NCBI GenBank assembly: GCA_014379625.1
Contig: JACMLJ010000006.1
Coordinates: 62,001-126,000 of the forward strand
DNA length: 64,000 bases
From: Ferruginibacter sp.
GTDB lineage: Bacteria; Bacteroidota; Bacteroidia; Chitinophagales; Chitinophagaceae
Direction: 5' to 3'
The stretch's first letter is position 1. Every line of letters starts with the position of its first letter. Both the position numbers and the translations under genes were made by a program. Below, piece by piece: positions 35,532-45,721 of the stretch. The notes below the pieces were generated by a model. It was not told where the DNA came from. It ran no database searches and worked only from the letters and a program-made list of their open reading frames with translations.

Positions 35532-36710
35532 ATGAATCAACGCTTCTACTCGCTTGATGTATTTCGTGGCGCCACTGTGGCGCTGATGATATTGGTGAAT
35601 AACCCGGGTAGCTGGAGCCATATTTATGCGCCACTTGAACACGCCCCCTGGCATGGTATTACACCCACCGATCTCGTCTTCCCTTTTTTTTTATTTGCAG
35701 TTGGCAATGCAATGGCTTTTGTATTGCCCAAATTAGAAGCAGCGGGCGAAGGGATATTCTGGAAAAAGATCATTAAGCGGACGTTACTGATATTGCTGAT
35801 TGGATTATTATTGAACTGGTTCCCTTTTATTAAATGGGATAACGATGAGTTAGTGGGCAAACCCTGGGCCTATACTACCGCCGAAGGAAAAATTTTAGGC
35901 GTCCGTATCTTTGGTGTATTACAACGCATTGCACTTTGTTATTTTTTCGCTTCGGTGATAGCGCATTATTTTAAACAAAGGGGCGCTTTTGTGGTGAGTG
36001 CTTTTTTATTATTAGGCTATTGGTTTTTATGTGTTGCCGCCAATCCTGCAGATCCTTTTAGCCTTGCGGGTTGGTTTGGAACAAAAACAGACCTGGCAAT
36101 TGCAGGAGAAGCGCATATCTACCGCGGTGAGGGTGTACCCTTTGACCCCGAGGGCCTCATGAGTATATTCGCCGCTATCGTACAGGTGATATTTGGATGG
36201 CTTGCGGGCAGTTATATTTTACAAAAGGGGAAAACGCCGGAAATGGTGAATGGCCTGTTTGTGGCAGCTTGTTTATTACTATTTACCGGCTATTGCTGGG
36301 ATATGGTTTTCCCGATCAACAAAAAAATATGGACCAGCAGTTATACCGTGTTCACTACCGGGCTGGCGATGCTTATTTTGGCAGTGATGATCTGCATCAT
36401 TGAATTCAGGGGCTGGAAAGGCTGGTGGAGCAGGTTCTTTGATGTATTTGGTAAAAATGCGTTGTTTATTTTTGTATTGAGCGGAGCGTTGCCAAGGCTG
36501 CTCTCGCTGATAAGGATACCTGGTGGCATTGGTGCCGATGGCAAACCGGTTCACTTTTCTGCTTTCAGTTGGTTTTACCAGTTTGTGTGTAAACCCATTC
36601 TGCCGGGGGAGCCCAAAGCAGGTTCACTGATTTACGCAATTTGTTTTATTACCCTGATGTGGTTTTTTGCGTGGATACTGGATAAAAAGAAAATATATAT
36701 TAAAGTGTAA
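35532..36710 (+). CDS. Acyltransferase-like membrane protein (DUF5009 / heparan-glucosaminide acetyltransferase type)
   Basis: The 392-residue protein has about ten membrane helices. The start RFYSLDVFRGATVALMILVNNPGSW and WHGITPTDLVFPFFLFAVG are the hallmarks of the NagX/DUF5009 group, related to lysosomal heparan-alpha-glucosaminide N-acetyltransferase. These are thought to acetylate amino sugars across the inner membrane, with the substrate unproven for most bacterial members. The 3' end overlaps the end of the convergent galK gene by 11 bp. Confidence 0.87.
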   Translation: MNQRFYSLDVFRGATVALMILVNNPGSWSHIYAPLEHAPWHGITPTDLVFPFFLFAVGNAMAFVLPKLEAAGEGIFWKKIIKRTLLILLIGLLLNWFPFIKWDNDELVGKPWAYTTAEGKILGVRIFGVLQRIALCYFFASVIAHYFKQRGAFVVSAFLLLGYWFLCVAANPADPFSLAGWFGTKTDLAIAGEAHIYRGEGVPFDPEGLMSIFAAIVQVIFGWLAGSYILQKGKTPEMVNGLFVAACLLLFTGYCWDMVFPINKKIWTSSYTVFTTGLAMLILAVMICIIEFRGWKGWWSRFFDVFGKNALFIFVLSGALPRLLSLIRIPGGIGADGKPVHFSAFSWFYQFVCKPILPGEPKAGSLIYAICFITLMWFFAWILDKKKIYIKV

Positions 36711-37863
36711 CGGCTAATGTTTTGGTTCCATCGGCGGTTTCCACGATATACGCTTCCGGTACGATTTCAAATTGCTGCTGGTATTCCATGCAGGTATCCT
36801 CAATAAAATTAGCCACTCCATCCTCTGCTACAATATTGATGGTACAGCCGCCAAAGCCGCCCCCCATCAATCTTGCGCCAATTACTGCAGGATATTTTCT
36901 AGCCCGCTGCACCAAAAAATCCAATTCATCACAACTCACTTCATATAGCTCACTCAGCCCTTCATGCGTTTCGAACATTAATTTCCCAAATCCGGCTATA
37001 TCATTCTGTTGCAATAAGGCTGAGGCTTTTTTGGTACGGGCGATTTCTTCAACTACAAACCGGCAGCAATTATATACTTTAGGTGACATGTTATGCTTTT
37101 CTGTATCCAGTTCAGTTACCGACTTAATATCCCTGAATGACTGAACAGGAAGCCGGGCTTTTAGTATTTTCAGTCCTTCTTCGCAGCGCTGCCGGCGTAT
37201 ATTGTATTCACCCGATGCCAGTGAATGGTGCACTTTTGTATTGATCAAAACAATTTTATACCCGGCTAAAACCAATGGGAAATACTGGTGCTGCATACTT
37301 TGGCAGTCCAGCAGGATCACATGGTCTTTTTTTCCCATCATATTGGCAAACTGGTCCATTATGCCGCACTGCACATTGGGATAATTGTGTTCGGCACGCT
37401 GGCACAGCAGGGCGAGTTCTACCCGGGTAAGCCCTGTAGTAAACATTTCATTCAATGCGAATGCCAGTCCTCCTTCTACCGCCGCAGAAGAACTCATTCC
37501 TGAACCCCGGGGAATATCACCTCCAAAAACACAATTGAAACCATGGATATTCTTTCCAAGCAATAAAAATTCGTTCACCACACTCAGTACATAATTTCTC
37601 CAGCTATCATTGCTTTCGATATCATGGATATGTACTGAAAAACGTTCGTCAAAATCAACCGCGTAAAAATGAATATCATCCGTTTGGTTTTCCGCTATGG
37701 CATAATACACGCCCTTATTGATCGCAGCGGGCATTACAAACCCATCGTTATAGTCTACGTGCTCACCAATAAGGTTGATACGCCCGGGTGAAAAAAATAA
37801 GGCAGGGCGGGAGGTGAAATTTTCAGTAAAACTTTTTAAAACTGATCTTGCAATAGTATTCAT
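36700..37863 (-). CDS. galK: Galactokinase
   Basis: GalK phosphorylates alpha-D-galactose at C1, the entry step of the Leloir pathway. The 387-residue GHMP kinase has the galactokinase signature PGRINLIGEHVDYNDGFVMP near the N-terminus, the ATP-binding PRGSGMSSSAAVEGGLA and the third motif LMGGGFGGCTINIV near the end. The length is normal. It follows the mutarotase gene by 5 bp on the same strand, giving a two-gene galactose operon. No galT or galE is seen in the window. Confidence 0.95.
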   Translation of the reverse strand: MNTIARSVLKSFTENFTSRPALFFSPGRINLIGEHVDYNDGFVMPAAINKGVYYAIAENQTDDIHFYAVDFDERFSVHIHDIESNDSWRNYVLSVVNEFLLLGKNIHGFNCVFGGDIPRGSGMSSSAAVEGGLAFALNEMFTTGLTRVELALLCQRAEHNYPNVQCGIMDQFANMMGKKDHVILLDCQSMQHQYFPLVLAGYKIVLINTKVHHSLASGEYNIRRQRCEEGLKILKARLPVQSFRDIKSVTELDTEKHNMSPKVYNCCRFVVEEIARTKKASALLQQNDIAGFGKLMFETHEGLSELYEVSCDELDFLVQRARKYPAVIGARLMGGGFGGCTINIVAEDGVANFIEDTCMEYQQQFEIVPEAYIVETADGTKTLAVTL

Positions 37864-37868
37864 TCCTG

Positions 37869-38825
37869 TTAAATTAATGAGGTGATTTTATAAGTAGTTG
37901 AAAAAATAATATTTTCCCCGGGCTGTAATATTATTAAACCCATTTTATTGTTGAATGCATCCGGCGCGGCACTCAGGTTTTCAATGGCAATACTATTTCG
38001 GTGCGGAGGAGTATAAATTTGCAGGTAAGGGTAATGTTTATCCGGGCGTATTTCTATTTGCAGTTTTTGCTTTGTGTCCCTTAGCACGCAAAGGGGCTGG
38101 CATTCTGCGAAGTTCAGGGTAAAACAATTATCAAACAGGGTATCTCCTATTTTTTTTAAGGAAGTAAATTCCTCGTAGGGAACCAGTTCACCGGTTGGAA
38201 TCAGCGCCTCGTTATATACCAGTTTTTCTTTGGACTGAAATTCAAGTTGAACTTCATCTATTTTTCCTCCAAAAGTAAAATAAGGATGCCATCCATCCTG
38301 TATGGGAATCAGCCCTTTATCTTTATTAATGATTTCAGTAACAATGCTAAGCTCATTCTCTTTTTTTAAATGATAAGCCACTACGCAATCATAGTGAAAC
38401 GGATAGCCTTTATCATTGCCCGTGTAAGCATATTTTAACGCCACACCCGCACTCGCTTCATCCGCATAATGGTCCATTATGGCAAACTGCGCATCATATA
38501 ATAAACCATGCAGTGCATTTGCGTTCAATAAAAATTTTTGGATGGAATATTCCTTTTCACCAAAATGGTAGGCAGCATTATTTAGCCTGCAGGCGAAAGG
38601 GGACAATTTACAACTCTTAAAACCTTTGGAGCTGACATTCAGGGTAAAATCTTCAGCGCTGTCATAATGGTCAATCACATTTAATAAATACTCATTGTGC
38701 AAAACCGTAAATGAATGAAGGGTTGCGCCGCAGGAAGGAATAATATCCACAAATGTTTTTGCCAGGGTATCCTTTAATACGATCTTATCAAAACTATTTG
38801 TATTGCTTACTTCTATGGCAAACAT
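37869..38825 (-). CDS. galM: Aldose 1-epimerase (galactose mutarotase family)
   Basis: This enzyme interconverts the alpha and beta anomers of sugars such as galactose and supplies the alpha form to galactokinase, encoded by the next gene. The protein of about 318 residues has the mutarotase beta-sandwich pattern, with ANALHGLLYDAQF holding one catalytic histidine and DGWHPYFTFGG holding the other. The final catalytic glutamate is probably in SIAIENLSAAPDAFN. A longer frame begins 15 codons upstream, inside a heptanucleotide array, so the ATG at 38825 is preferred. Confidence 0.85.
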   Translation of the reverse strand: MFAIEVSNTNSFDKIVLKDTLAKTFVDIIPSCGATLHSFTVLHNEYLLNVIDHYDSAEDFTLNVSSKGFKSCKLSPFACRLNNAAYHFGEKEYSIQKFLLNANALHGLLYDAQFAIMDHYADEASAGVALKYAYTGNDKGYPFHYDCVVAYHLKKENELSIVTEIINKDKGLIPIQDGWHPYFTFGGKIDEVQLEFQSKEKLVYNEALIPTGELVPYEEFTSLKKIGDTLFDNCFTLNFAECQPLCVLRDTKQKLQIEIRPDKHYPYLQIYTPPHRNSIAIENLSAAPDAFNNKMGLIILQPGENIIFSTTYKITSLI

Positions 38826-38843
38826 GAAGGAAATGTTGAGTTT

Positions 38844-38892
38844 GGTGAATGGGCAATGGTGAACAGGCAACAGGCAATAGGCATTAGTTCAA
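38844..38892. repeat. Heptanucleotide phrase array
   Basis: Seven consecutive 7-nt words run in register: GGTGAAT, GGGCAAT, GGTGAAC, AGGCAAC, AGGCAAT, AGGCATT, AGTTCAA. The array lies just ahead of galM, between it and the response regulator gene. Confidence 0.65.
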
Positions 38893-38943
38893 CAACGTCC
38901 GTTAAACCTGTCCGCTAGGCATTCCGGCAGGCATGCATTCACG

Positions 38944-39579
38944 CTATGCAAAATTCAATTTATATATTCTTGCTATTTCAATCAATTCGGGGAGATTAGT
39001 TACACCCAGTTTTTCAAACAACCGGGCCTTATGTGTACCTACGGTTGAAGAATTGATGGAGAGCAACTCAGAAATATCACTACCGGATTTCCCGGTCATT
39101 AATAAATTGGCAACTTCAAATTCCCTGGCACTCAATTTATCAAAGGGGTTATTGGGTTGTTGTGAACCAATCTCTGCGGCCAATTGCTCTGCGAGGGCTT
39201 CACTGATATATTTGCGGTCATTTAAAACCAGTTCCACGGCCTTTTTTAATTCTGTGAGTCCGGAGTTTTTTGACACAAAACCCATTGCACCTGCTTTCAA
39301 AAATCTTTTGGCATATACATTCTCCGAACTCATTGAAAACATAAGTACCCTGATATCAGCATACCTGGTTTTTATGTATTCCATTAAACCGGCTGTGTCT
39401 GTGCCGGGCATTTGAACGTCCATTATCACAAGATCATATTTGCGCAGCTTTAGTTGACTTAATGCAGATTTTTCATCACTTGCCTCATAAATATCACATG
39501 GTTTGAATAGCTCCTGCAACACATTTTTTACACCTGAACGTACTATCTCGTGGTCATCAATTAATAAAAAATTTTTCAT
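38944..39579 (-). CDS. NarL/FixJ-type response regulator
   Basis: The 211-residue DNA-binding response regulator has a receiver domain (LLIDDHEIVRSG with the acidic pair, phosphorylated Asp54 in VIMDVQMPG, the conserved Lys in GFVSKNSG) and a C-terminal LuxR-type helix-turn-helix near residues 148-205 (LSAREFEVANLLMTGKSGSDIS, TVGTHKARLFEKLGV). The histidine kinase at 40865-42682 is of the matching HisKA_3 class and lies 1.3 kb away on the opposite strand. They could form a pair, although this regulator faces away from it. Confidence 0.93.
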   Translation of the reverse strand: MKNFLLIDDHEIVRSGVKNVLQELFKPCDIYEASDEKSALSQLKLRKYDLVIMDVQMPGTDTAGLMEYIKTRYADIRVLMFSMSSENVYAKRFLKAGAMGFVSKNSGLTELKKAVELVLNDRKYISEALAEQLAAEIGSQQPNNPFDKLSAREFEVANLLMTGKSGSDISELLSINSSTVGTHKARLFEKLGVTNLPELIEIARIYKLNFA

Positions 39580-40864
39580 AAACGGTATTATTGCTTGTTA
39601 AAATACGCAGCTATTATTAAAAAACAGGGTAAGTAACTTCGGTAACGTACTCATTATTAATATTTTATCATGAAAGTTATCCCAACAAATTTGGGTAGAA
39701 ACATAGGCCAGCATCTAAAATTGATCAATAGTTAAAATATTCTGTGGCAATCACCTGATAAATGAAGCCTTATACCGATAGATAAAGAATTTGCACATCT
39801 ATCGATCCGGTCCGGTCGCATTTTCAAATGGTCGGCTCGTACCTGATCCGGACGTGTATCCATTAACCGCAGGGCATTTTAAATACAGCTTTTTACCTGT
39901 AGTTCGCCGTATAAAATTAGTTAATTTATGCTACTAACACTGATCTTTATTTGAAGCCGGAATCCAGTGCATTCAATACGCATGGTTTTTCGCTCCACAG
40001 AAAAGAACCGTGAGCCCGTCAAATGCAAAATTTACCTTTTAAAAAGACATCCCTTCTGTTTTTATTACAGCTAACAGTTTTTCAATTAAATGCTTGAAAT
40101 ACAGTAATTTACCATAACCCCGCTCAGGCAAATTTCAAAATATCCTGACTCATTATTGAGCATCACCATCCGGTTCCGTACAAAAAATGCCGGTGCAATT
40201 TTCAACGGCGCCACTAAAGGGGCGTAGAGAATCATCGCTGGTAACCAATGGCTGAAATTCAAATCAGTAAAAAGTAAAATAAGTAAGGGAATTATAAAAA
40301 AGACATCTGACGGCGTTTGGCAAAACCGGGTATAGGCTTATTCGGTAAAGGAAGGAAGTATATCTTTACAAATCCTTAAAAATATAACGAATGATAGTTA
40401 ACGTCGTTATCTTGAACATTATATAAATTAAATGATCCCTATTGTGATTTTAGCGGCGGAAAATATTGCAGGTGATAATTATTTAGCTAAGAATTGCCTG
40501 AATGGGGGTAAGACAACATACAACTCACTGAAGGCAATAAGTGGTGAATCCGGCATTCAATTTCCAAATAAAGCTGTGGTGTATACCAGGGTAACAAGCC
40601 CTTACTTAATATTTCCGGATATTGACTGGCCCCTTCTGAATAAAAAGGAACTGTTGATCTATGGTAAAATAAATCCAATATTAAAATTGATACACGCGAT
40701 AATAGTTACATTAGTGGTTTCAGTAAAGGGTGAGCGGGGGATTTATAAAAAACACCGTTTATGGTTTGGATCAAAACCACCTGTTGGGGGAAATTTTTTG
40801 AAGGGTTTCAAAAAAAATTCACTTTTTTCGTTTTGTTTGTACACCTGCCCAAAAACAATTAACC
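39580..40864. other. 1.3-kb region without a convincing gene
   Basis: No reading frame here has a recognisable domain, signal peptide or plausible composition. The only long frame (40432-40875, plus strand) overlaps the kinase start and ends in a non-protein-like tail, so I do not accept it. The region must contain the divergent promoters of the response regulator and the histidine kinase. It might also hold a small RNA or decayed genes; I could not identify either. Confidence 0.45.
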
Positions 40865-42682
40865 ATGCTGCTTGATACCGCCATTAATATTTTGATGATA
40901 GAAGACAATACCGGCGATCAGTTTTTACTATCAGAATTATTGAAGGCATCAGATATTAACGTAAAAAATCTCTTTTCGGCGGTCAGGTTAGATAATGCGC
41001 TTGACCGTTTAAAAGAAGAACCCATAGATATTATTTTATTAGACCTTTCACTCCCCGACAGTTCAGGTATTCAAACCTTTCATACCCTGATTAACCATGC
41101 AGGAAAAAGCCCCGTGGTTATTTTATCGGGGCTTACAGATACAAGGATTGCGCTGGATGCCATTACACTTGGCGCCCAGGATTACCTGATTAAGGGGGAT
41201 TTTGATGAAAAACTGCTGGCAAAAACCATTCGCTACAGCATTGAAAGAAAAAAAAATACAGAAGCCTTACAGGAAAGTATTGAGCGGTATAACCTGGTAA
41301 GCAAAGCCACCAATGACATGGTATGGGACTGGAATATAATAACCGGGGATGTGTATAGAAATGTTGAAAGCTGGAATAAAATTTTTGAAGGTTCCCTAAA
41401 AGAGCTAGATCCAACAGTACAGTTTTTTGTTGAACGCATCCACCCAGACGACGTAGTGCAAACTTTAAAGAAAGTAGATACTATTTTAACGAACCCTCAC
41501 CAGTTTATTTTTGAAGTTGAATGCAGGGTGCGTAAAGAAAATGGTAAATATGCATATATCACCGACCTGGGCTATATTATCCGCGACGAAGAAGGCAAAC
41601 CCACCCGCGTTATTGGCGCCACGCAGAATATCACCGCAAGAAAAGAAGCGGAAGCTATTGTAAAGTCATCCGAAGAGCGTTACCGTTATTTATTCAATAA
41701 TAACCCAGCCTGTATCTTAATTTGGAACCTGGATGATTTTAGTATCCTAGAAGTAAATGATTCTTCGATTGAACAATACAATTATACAAAAGAAGAATTT
41801 TTAAAGAAAACGGTACTGGAAATTCAGGTTCCCGAAGAATTGCAGGAGATAAAGGAACTGGCGCAAAAGGCCAAAGCAGATGTCTTTTTTAAGGTTACCG
41901 CCATAGGAAAGCATATCAATAAGGCAGGGGAGTATATGTTTATGGATATCACTTCACATAGAATTGAATACAAGGGGCATGCCGTGATACTTGCACTGGC
42001 CAATAATGTTACCGAAAAAATTTTACTGGAAGAAAAATTGGAAAACGAGCATATAAAAAAGCAGCAGGAAATTACCGAGGCAGTGATTACTGCCCAGGAA
42101 AAAGAACGCCAGGGAATAGGCGCCGAACTGCACGACAACGTAAACCAGATACTCGCGAGTTCCAGGCTATATTTAGGTCTCGCTAAAAGAGATATCCCTC
42201 AACCCAACCAGTTTCTTGATGAAACGGAAATTCTCATTACCTCGGCAATAGCAGAAATAAGATCTTTATCGCATTCATTGATCCCTCCCTCGCTCGATGA
42301 TTCCGAAATGGCTGAGGCCTTGGACAATATTATTGCCACCCTAACTAAAACAGGTTCAATAAAAGTTATAGCTGATCTGAAAAGATTTAATGAAAACTCC
42401 ACTTCCGATAAATTAAAACTGGGTATTTACCGTATGGTACAGGAGCAGTTCAACAATATCCTTAAATATTCAAAAGCTTCAATCGTTCATATTTCACTGG
42501 CCCATGAGGGCGGAAAAATTTTATTGAAAATAAAAGACAATGGAATTGGTTTCGACAAATTGAAAAAAACACCGGGTGTTGGCCTGCTCAATATAAAAAC
42601 AAGGGCATCTTTATTTAATGGCCTGGTGAATGTAATAACTTCACCGGGTAATGGCTGCGAGCTGGTGGTGAGTTTTAATTGA
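40865..42682 (+). CDS. Hybrid histidine kinase: receiver-PAS-PAS-HisKA_3-HATPase
   Basis: The 605-residue protein has no membrane helix and is cytoplasmic. The order is a receiver domain (residues about 8-125, Asp60 in IDIILLDLSLPDSSG), a PAS/PAC pair (about 140-265, ending RVIGATQNITARKEAE), a second PAS (about 270-390), a HisKA_3 dimerisation domain with His423 in GIGAELHDNVNQILASSR, and a HATPase domain (about 510-600, DNGIGFD, GVGLLNIKTRASLFNG). Kinases of this class pair with NarL-type regulators; one is encoded at 38944-39579. The N-terminal receiver suggests input from another kinase. Confidence 0.9.
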   Translation: MLLDTAINILMIEDNTGDQFLLSELLKASDINVKNLFSAVRLDNALDRLKEEPIDIILLDLSLPDSSGIQTFHTLINHAGKSPVVILSGLTDTRIALDAITLGAQDYLIKGDFDEKLLAKTIRYSIERKKNTEALQESIERYNLVSKATNDMVWDWNIITGDVYRNVESWNKIFEGSLKELDPTVQFFVERIHPDDVVQTLKKVDTILTNPHQFIFEVECRVRKENGKYAYITDLGYIIRDEEGKPTRVIGATQNITARKEAEAIVKSSEERYRYLFNNNPACILIWNLDDFSILEVNDSSIEQYNYTKEEFLKKTVLEIQVPEELQEIKELAQKAKADVFFKVTAIGKHINKAGEYMFMDITSHRIEYKGHAVILALANNVTEKILLEEKLENEHIKKQQEITEAVITAQEKERQGIGAELHDNVNQILASSRLYLGLAKRDIPQPNQFLDETEILITSAIAEIRSLSHSLIPPSLDDSEMAEALDNIIATLTKTGSIKVIADLKRFNENSTSDKLKLGIYRMVQEQFNNILKYSKASIVHISLAHEGGKILLKIKDNGIGFDKLKKTPGVGLLNIKTRASLFNGLVNVITSPGNGCELVVSFN

Positions 42683-42693
42683 CCATATAAAAA

Positions 42694-42707
42694 ATAGTTT
42701 AAACTAT
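42694..42707. repeat. 14-bp perfect palindrome
   Basis: ATAGTTTAAACTAT lies in the 109-bp gap between the convergent kinase and amylosucrase-type genes. It has no loop and no strong T tail, so a terminator is not obvious. Confidence 0.4.
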
Positions 42708-42791
42708 CTGCAAATTTGGTATTCTGGAAAATACCTTCCCATTCCTGCAATAAAAAATTTCTTTACCAGTTGAGAGCAGTACCATTATTAT

Positions 42792-44738
42792 TTATTTCAC
42801 TTCCAGGATATTAAAACTATAGGGCGGCATTATAAAATACTCATGGTCAAATCCGATTGTATAGAACCGGCTATCCCAATGATCGTATAATCGCTCCGGC
42901 GAAGGGCCATGCTGTTTAAATGCAGCCCAGGTTAAGAACGAGGTTTGTGCGCTGAAATTAAATATGCAATACAGCTTCTGCTCATCTAATGTACGCAGGT
43001 AACCGGCTACATGAATATTATGCGGGCTCATCCAGGTAAGATTTTTAAAATCTCCCGCTACCCCAAGTTTTTTTCTAATACTGATCAACCGTTTTGTGCC
43101 GGAAAAGATACGGTGTTCGATGGTTCCTTCCATCTCAATCTTTTCATTCTTTACCCAATCTATCACCGGGCGGTGCATCCACCGGTTATCATAACTTTTA
43201 CCCGGCTCATCTAAATAAGAATAGTCATTGGTATACCCGGCTTCGTCGCCATAAAACAACATGGGTATTCCACCAATAAAAAAACTTTGCGCCTGCATCA
43301 GCAAAATTTTTTTAACTGAAATATCTACTCCTTCAGGGTCATTCCCGAGGATGGTTTTTTCCAGTCCGCAAAGTGAAGCCAGTGAACCACTGATCCTGGC
43401 ATCCTGTGTTTTTGGGTTTACCGAAAACAATGCACCCTTTGCAGGCGAACCCGGGTGAATGCCGGCATAATATTCTTTTAAGAATTTCCTGTGTTCATAA
43501 GGATCAAATCCTGCGTTCCGGATCATATAATCATCATATCCCAATCCAATATCATCATGGCCACGGGTATAGGTTATCCACGAAGCACCGTAAGGCTTCT
43601 GTAATATTTCATGCTGTGCGGCCAGCATCACCCTGGTATCACCTGTGGCAAGCGCATCCCACTGCAATGCCATTTGTGTTGCGTTGTAAGCGAAATCGCA
43701 CTCCTTTGCGGTATACAACCCGGTACCAAAATATTTCATGATCTCTTTAGGCGCTACTATCGCTTCTCCGAGTAAGGCCATCCCCGGGGTAGCCACCTGC
43801 ACACATTGTTTGATCAGTCTTAATATCACGTGCGCCTGTGGTAAATTCTGGCAGGTGGTGCCCGGTTGCTTCCATATAAATGCAGGCGCATCTATCCGCA
43901 AAATATCTATCCCGAGGTTGGCATAAAAGAAAATGGTATCGAGCATTTCAATAAATACAACGGGATTGGAGTAGTTGAGATCCCACTGGTAATGATGAAA
44001 AATTGTCATCACCCATTTTTTGCATTCCGTTGACCAGGTGAAATTACCCGGTGAACTTTCGGGAAAAATTTCCGGCATTGTCTTATCAAATTCATCTGGT
44101 ATGTTCCGGTCACCATACATATAGAAATAATCCTGGTATTTTTTATTTCCTTCCTTTGCTTTTACCGCCCATTCGTGGTGGTGCGAAGTATGATTGAGTA
44201 CGATATCCATCATCAGGTAGATATTTTCACCGCTCATTTTTTCCTGTAGCTTTTGCAGGTCCGCCAGGCTGCCAAAGCGTTTATCCACCTTCCTGAAATC
44301 AGCTACAGCATAGCCCCCATCGCTTTCACCCTCCGGGCTTTCCATCACCGGCATCAGGTGTAATAAATTAACCCCCAGTTTTTTAAAATACCATAACTTT
44401 TTTGCCAGCCTGCCCAGGTCGCCGCAAAAACGGTCCACGTATAAACTCATCCCGGTTATTTCATTGCTTAAAATCCAATTGCCCATGAGTTCTTTGTCCT
44501 GGTCTTTTTGTTTTAGGGCAAGCGGCCGTTTTATATAGGCCGCTGCAATGGTATCGATCAACTGGCTGAAAATTTCGGTATGCCGGGGATGCGTTCCATA
44601 TAATTCACTGTACAAAAAATGTATGGCAGTAGCGTTTGCTACAAATCTTGTATAAAATAAATTGTCGTCACCCCCAATATCAATATTATTCCGGTGGAGC
44701 ACTTCGTTGATGAGTTGATGTAGCCGCGGATTGTACAC
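42792..44738 (-). CDS. Amylosucrase-type glycoside hydrolase family 13 enzyme
   Basis: This cytoplasmic enzyme of 648 residues has the full length and N-terminal helical domain of amylosucrases, which convert sucrose to alpha-1,4-glucan and fructose. GH13 motifs are visible: MDIVLNHTSHHHEWA, the nucleophile Asp283 in GIDILRIDAPAFIWKQ, the acid Glu in LLGEAIVAP and the stabilising Asp in TRGHDDIGLGYD. Hydrolysis or phosphorolysis of sucrose cannot be excluded without comparing the acceptor site. It is the third gene of an operon with a sugar importer and a fructokinase, which fits sucrose as substrate and fructose as product. Confidence 0.88.
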   Translation of the reverse strand: MYNPRLHQLINEVLHRNNIDIGGDDNLFYTRFVANATAIHFLYSELYGTHPRHTEIFSQLIDTIAAAYIKRPLALKQKDQDKELMGNWILSNEITGMSLYVDRFCGDLGRLAKKLWYFKKLGVNLLHLMPVMESPEGESDGGYAVADFRKVDKRFGSLADLQKLQEKMSGENIYLMMDIVLNHTSHHHEWAVKAKEGNKKYQDYFYMYGDRNIPDEFDKTMPEIFPESSPGNFTWSTECKKWVMTIFHHYQWDLNYSNPVVFIEMLDTIFFYANLGIDILRIDAPAFIWKQPGTTCQNLPQAHVILRLIKQCVQVATPGMALLGEAIVAPKEIMKYFGTGLYTAKECDFAYNATQMALQWDALATGDTRVMLAAQHEILQKPYGASWITYTRGHDDIGLGYDDYMIRNAGFDPYEHRKFLKEYYAGIHPGSPAKGALFSVNPKTQDARISGSLASLCGLEKTILGNDPEGVDISVKKILLMQAQSFFIGGIPMLFYGDEAGYTNDYSYLDEPGKSYDNRWMHRPVIDWVKNEKIEMEGTIEHRIFSGTKRLISIRKKLGVAGDFKNLTWMSPHNIHVAGYLRTLDEQKLYCIFNFSAQTSFLTWAAFKQHGPSPERLYDHWDSRFYTIGFDHEYFIMPPYSFNILEVK

Positions 44739-44749
44739 TGAATTTCCTT

Positions 44750-45700
44750 TTAATTAAATATCTGGTTACTTAAATGCCGGAATGCATCCATTGCGCCCAT
44801 GTATTCGCAGGTACGTGCGCCGGCTTTGTTCCCATTGAGCATGATGCCGGTCCACTGCGTGGCCGACAATGATTTTATTTCCGCCAGTGTTTTATCGCAA
44901 AGCTGGTATAATACAGCGCCTACAAAAGCATCACCTGCGCCGGTGGTATCTACCGGGTTTACGGGTATGCTGGGGATAATAGCTGTTGTATTATCAAAAC
45001 CCAGCATGGTTCCCTCTTTTCCTAAAGTGATTGCGAAAGTGGCCGAAGTTTTTTCCAGCAAAATTTTTGCAGCTCCCTGCAAAGTAGCGCTTCCGGTGAT
45101 AAGCATGGCTTCCTCATCACTTAGTTTAAAAAAGTGGCAGCAGGCTAAAAAATTCCACGACTGATCAATAAATGCCTGGTCATTATTTTTAAACAATAGT
45201 TGTCTGTAATTTGGATCAAAGCTGATAAAAATATTTTGCTCTATTGCTTTATGTAATAAATGCTGGTAGGCTGCCTGCAAAGGGCCGGGCAAAAAAGCGG
45301 TAGCCGAACCAAAATGAATGATTGAAATTTCGTCCAGGTCAATTTGCTCCACTTCATCCCGGCTTAGCTGGCCATCGGCGCCCCGGTTAAAATAGAAATC
45401 CCTTTCCCCGTCTTCCATCAACGATACAAAAGCAAATGTGGTGAAAAAATTACTATCCTGGAGCATCCACCTGGTAGATACACCAAATTGCCGCATCTCC
45501 TCTACCAACTGTTTGCCAAAAGGATCGGCGCCTACTTTGGCAGCCAACTCTACCGTTCCACCCAATGCCCCGATAGCGGCCGCGACATTGGTGGGGGCGC
45601 CGCCGGTTTTTTTTAAAAAATTATTGCCTTCCGAAAGGGATTTTCCTTTGTCGGTGCAGATCATGTCAATTAAAGCTTCGCCTATGCAGAGTATTTTCAT
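44750..45700 (-). CDS. PfkB-family carbohydrate kinase, probable fructokinase
   Basis: The 316-residue ribokinase-like enzyme starts with KILCIGEALIDMI. It has the N-terminal family motif in KKTGGAPTNVAAAIGALGG and the C-terminal one in VDTTGAGDAFVGAVLY with the catalytic Asp. Fructokinases of this family phosphorylate fructose to fructose-6-phosphate. That role is inferred from its position between a sugar importer gene and an amylosucrase-type gene (gaps of 21 and 11 bp), because amylosucrase releases fructose. Confidence 0.9.
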   Translation of the reverse strand: MKILCIGEALIDMICTDKGKSLSEGNNFLKKTGGAPTNVAAAIGALGGTVELAAKVGADPFGKQLVEEMRQFGVSTRWMLQDSNFFTTFAFVSLMEDGERDFYFNRGADGQLSRDEVEQIDLDEISIIHFGSATAFLPGPLQAAYQHLLHKAIEQNIFISFDPNYRQLLFKNNDQAFIDQSWNFLACCHFFKLSDEEAMLITGSATLQGAAKILLEKTSATFAITLGKEGTMLGFDNTTAIIPSIPVNPVDTTGAGDAFVGAVLYQLCDKTLAEIKSLSATQWTGIMLNGNKAGARTCEYMGAMDAFRHLSNQIFN

Positions 45701-45721
45701 GCTTGAGATATTTATTCAAAA

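Noticed and set aside
35314..35634. 106-codon minus-strand frame between rsgA and the acyltransferase-like gene
   Set aside because: It overlaps the N-terminus of a well-supported gene on the opposite strand and shows no family features.
40432..40875. 147-codon plus-strand frame before the hybrid kinase
   Set aside because: No domain, signal or sensible composition, a lysine/phenylalanine-rich tail, and overlap with the kinase start. It looks like a chance frame.
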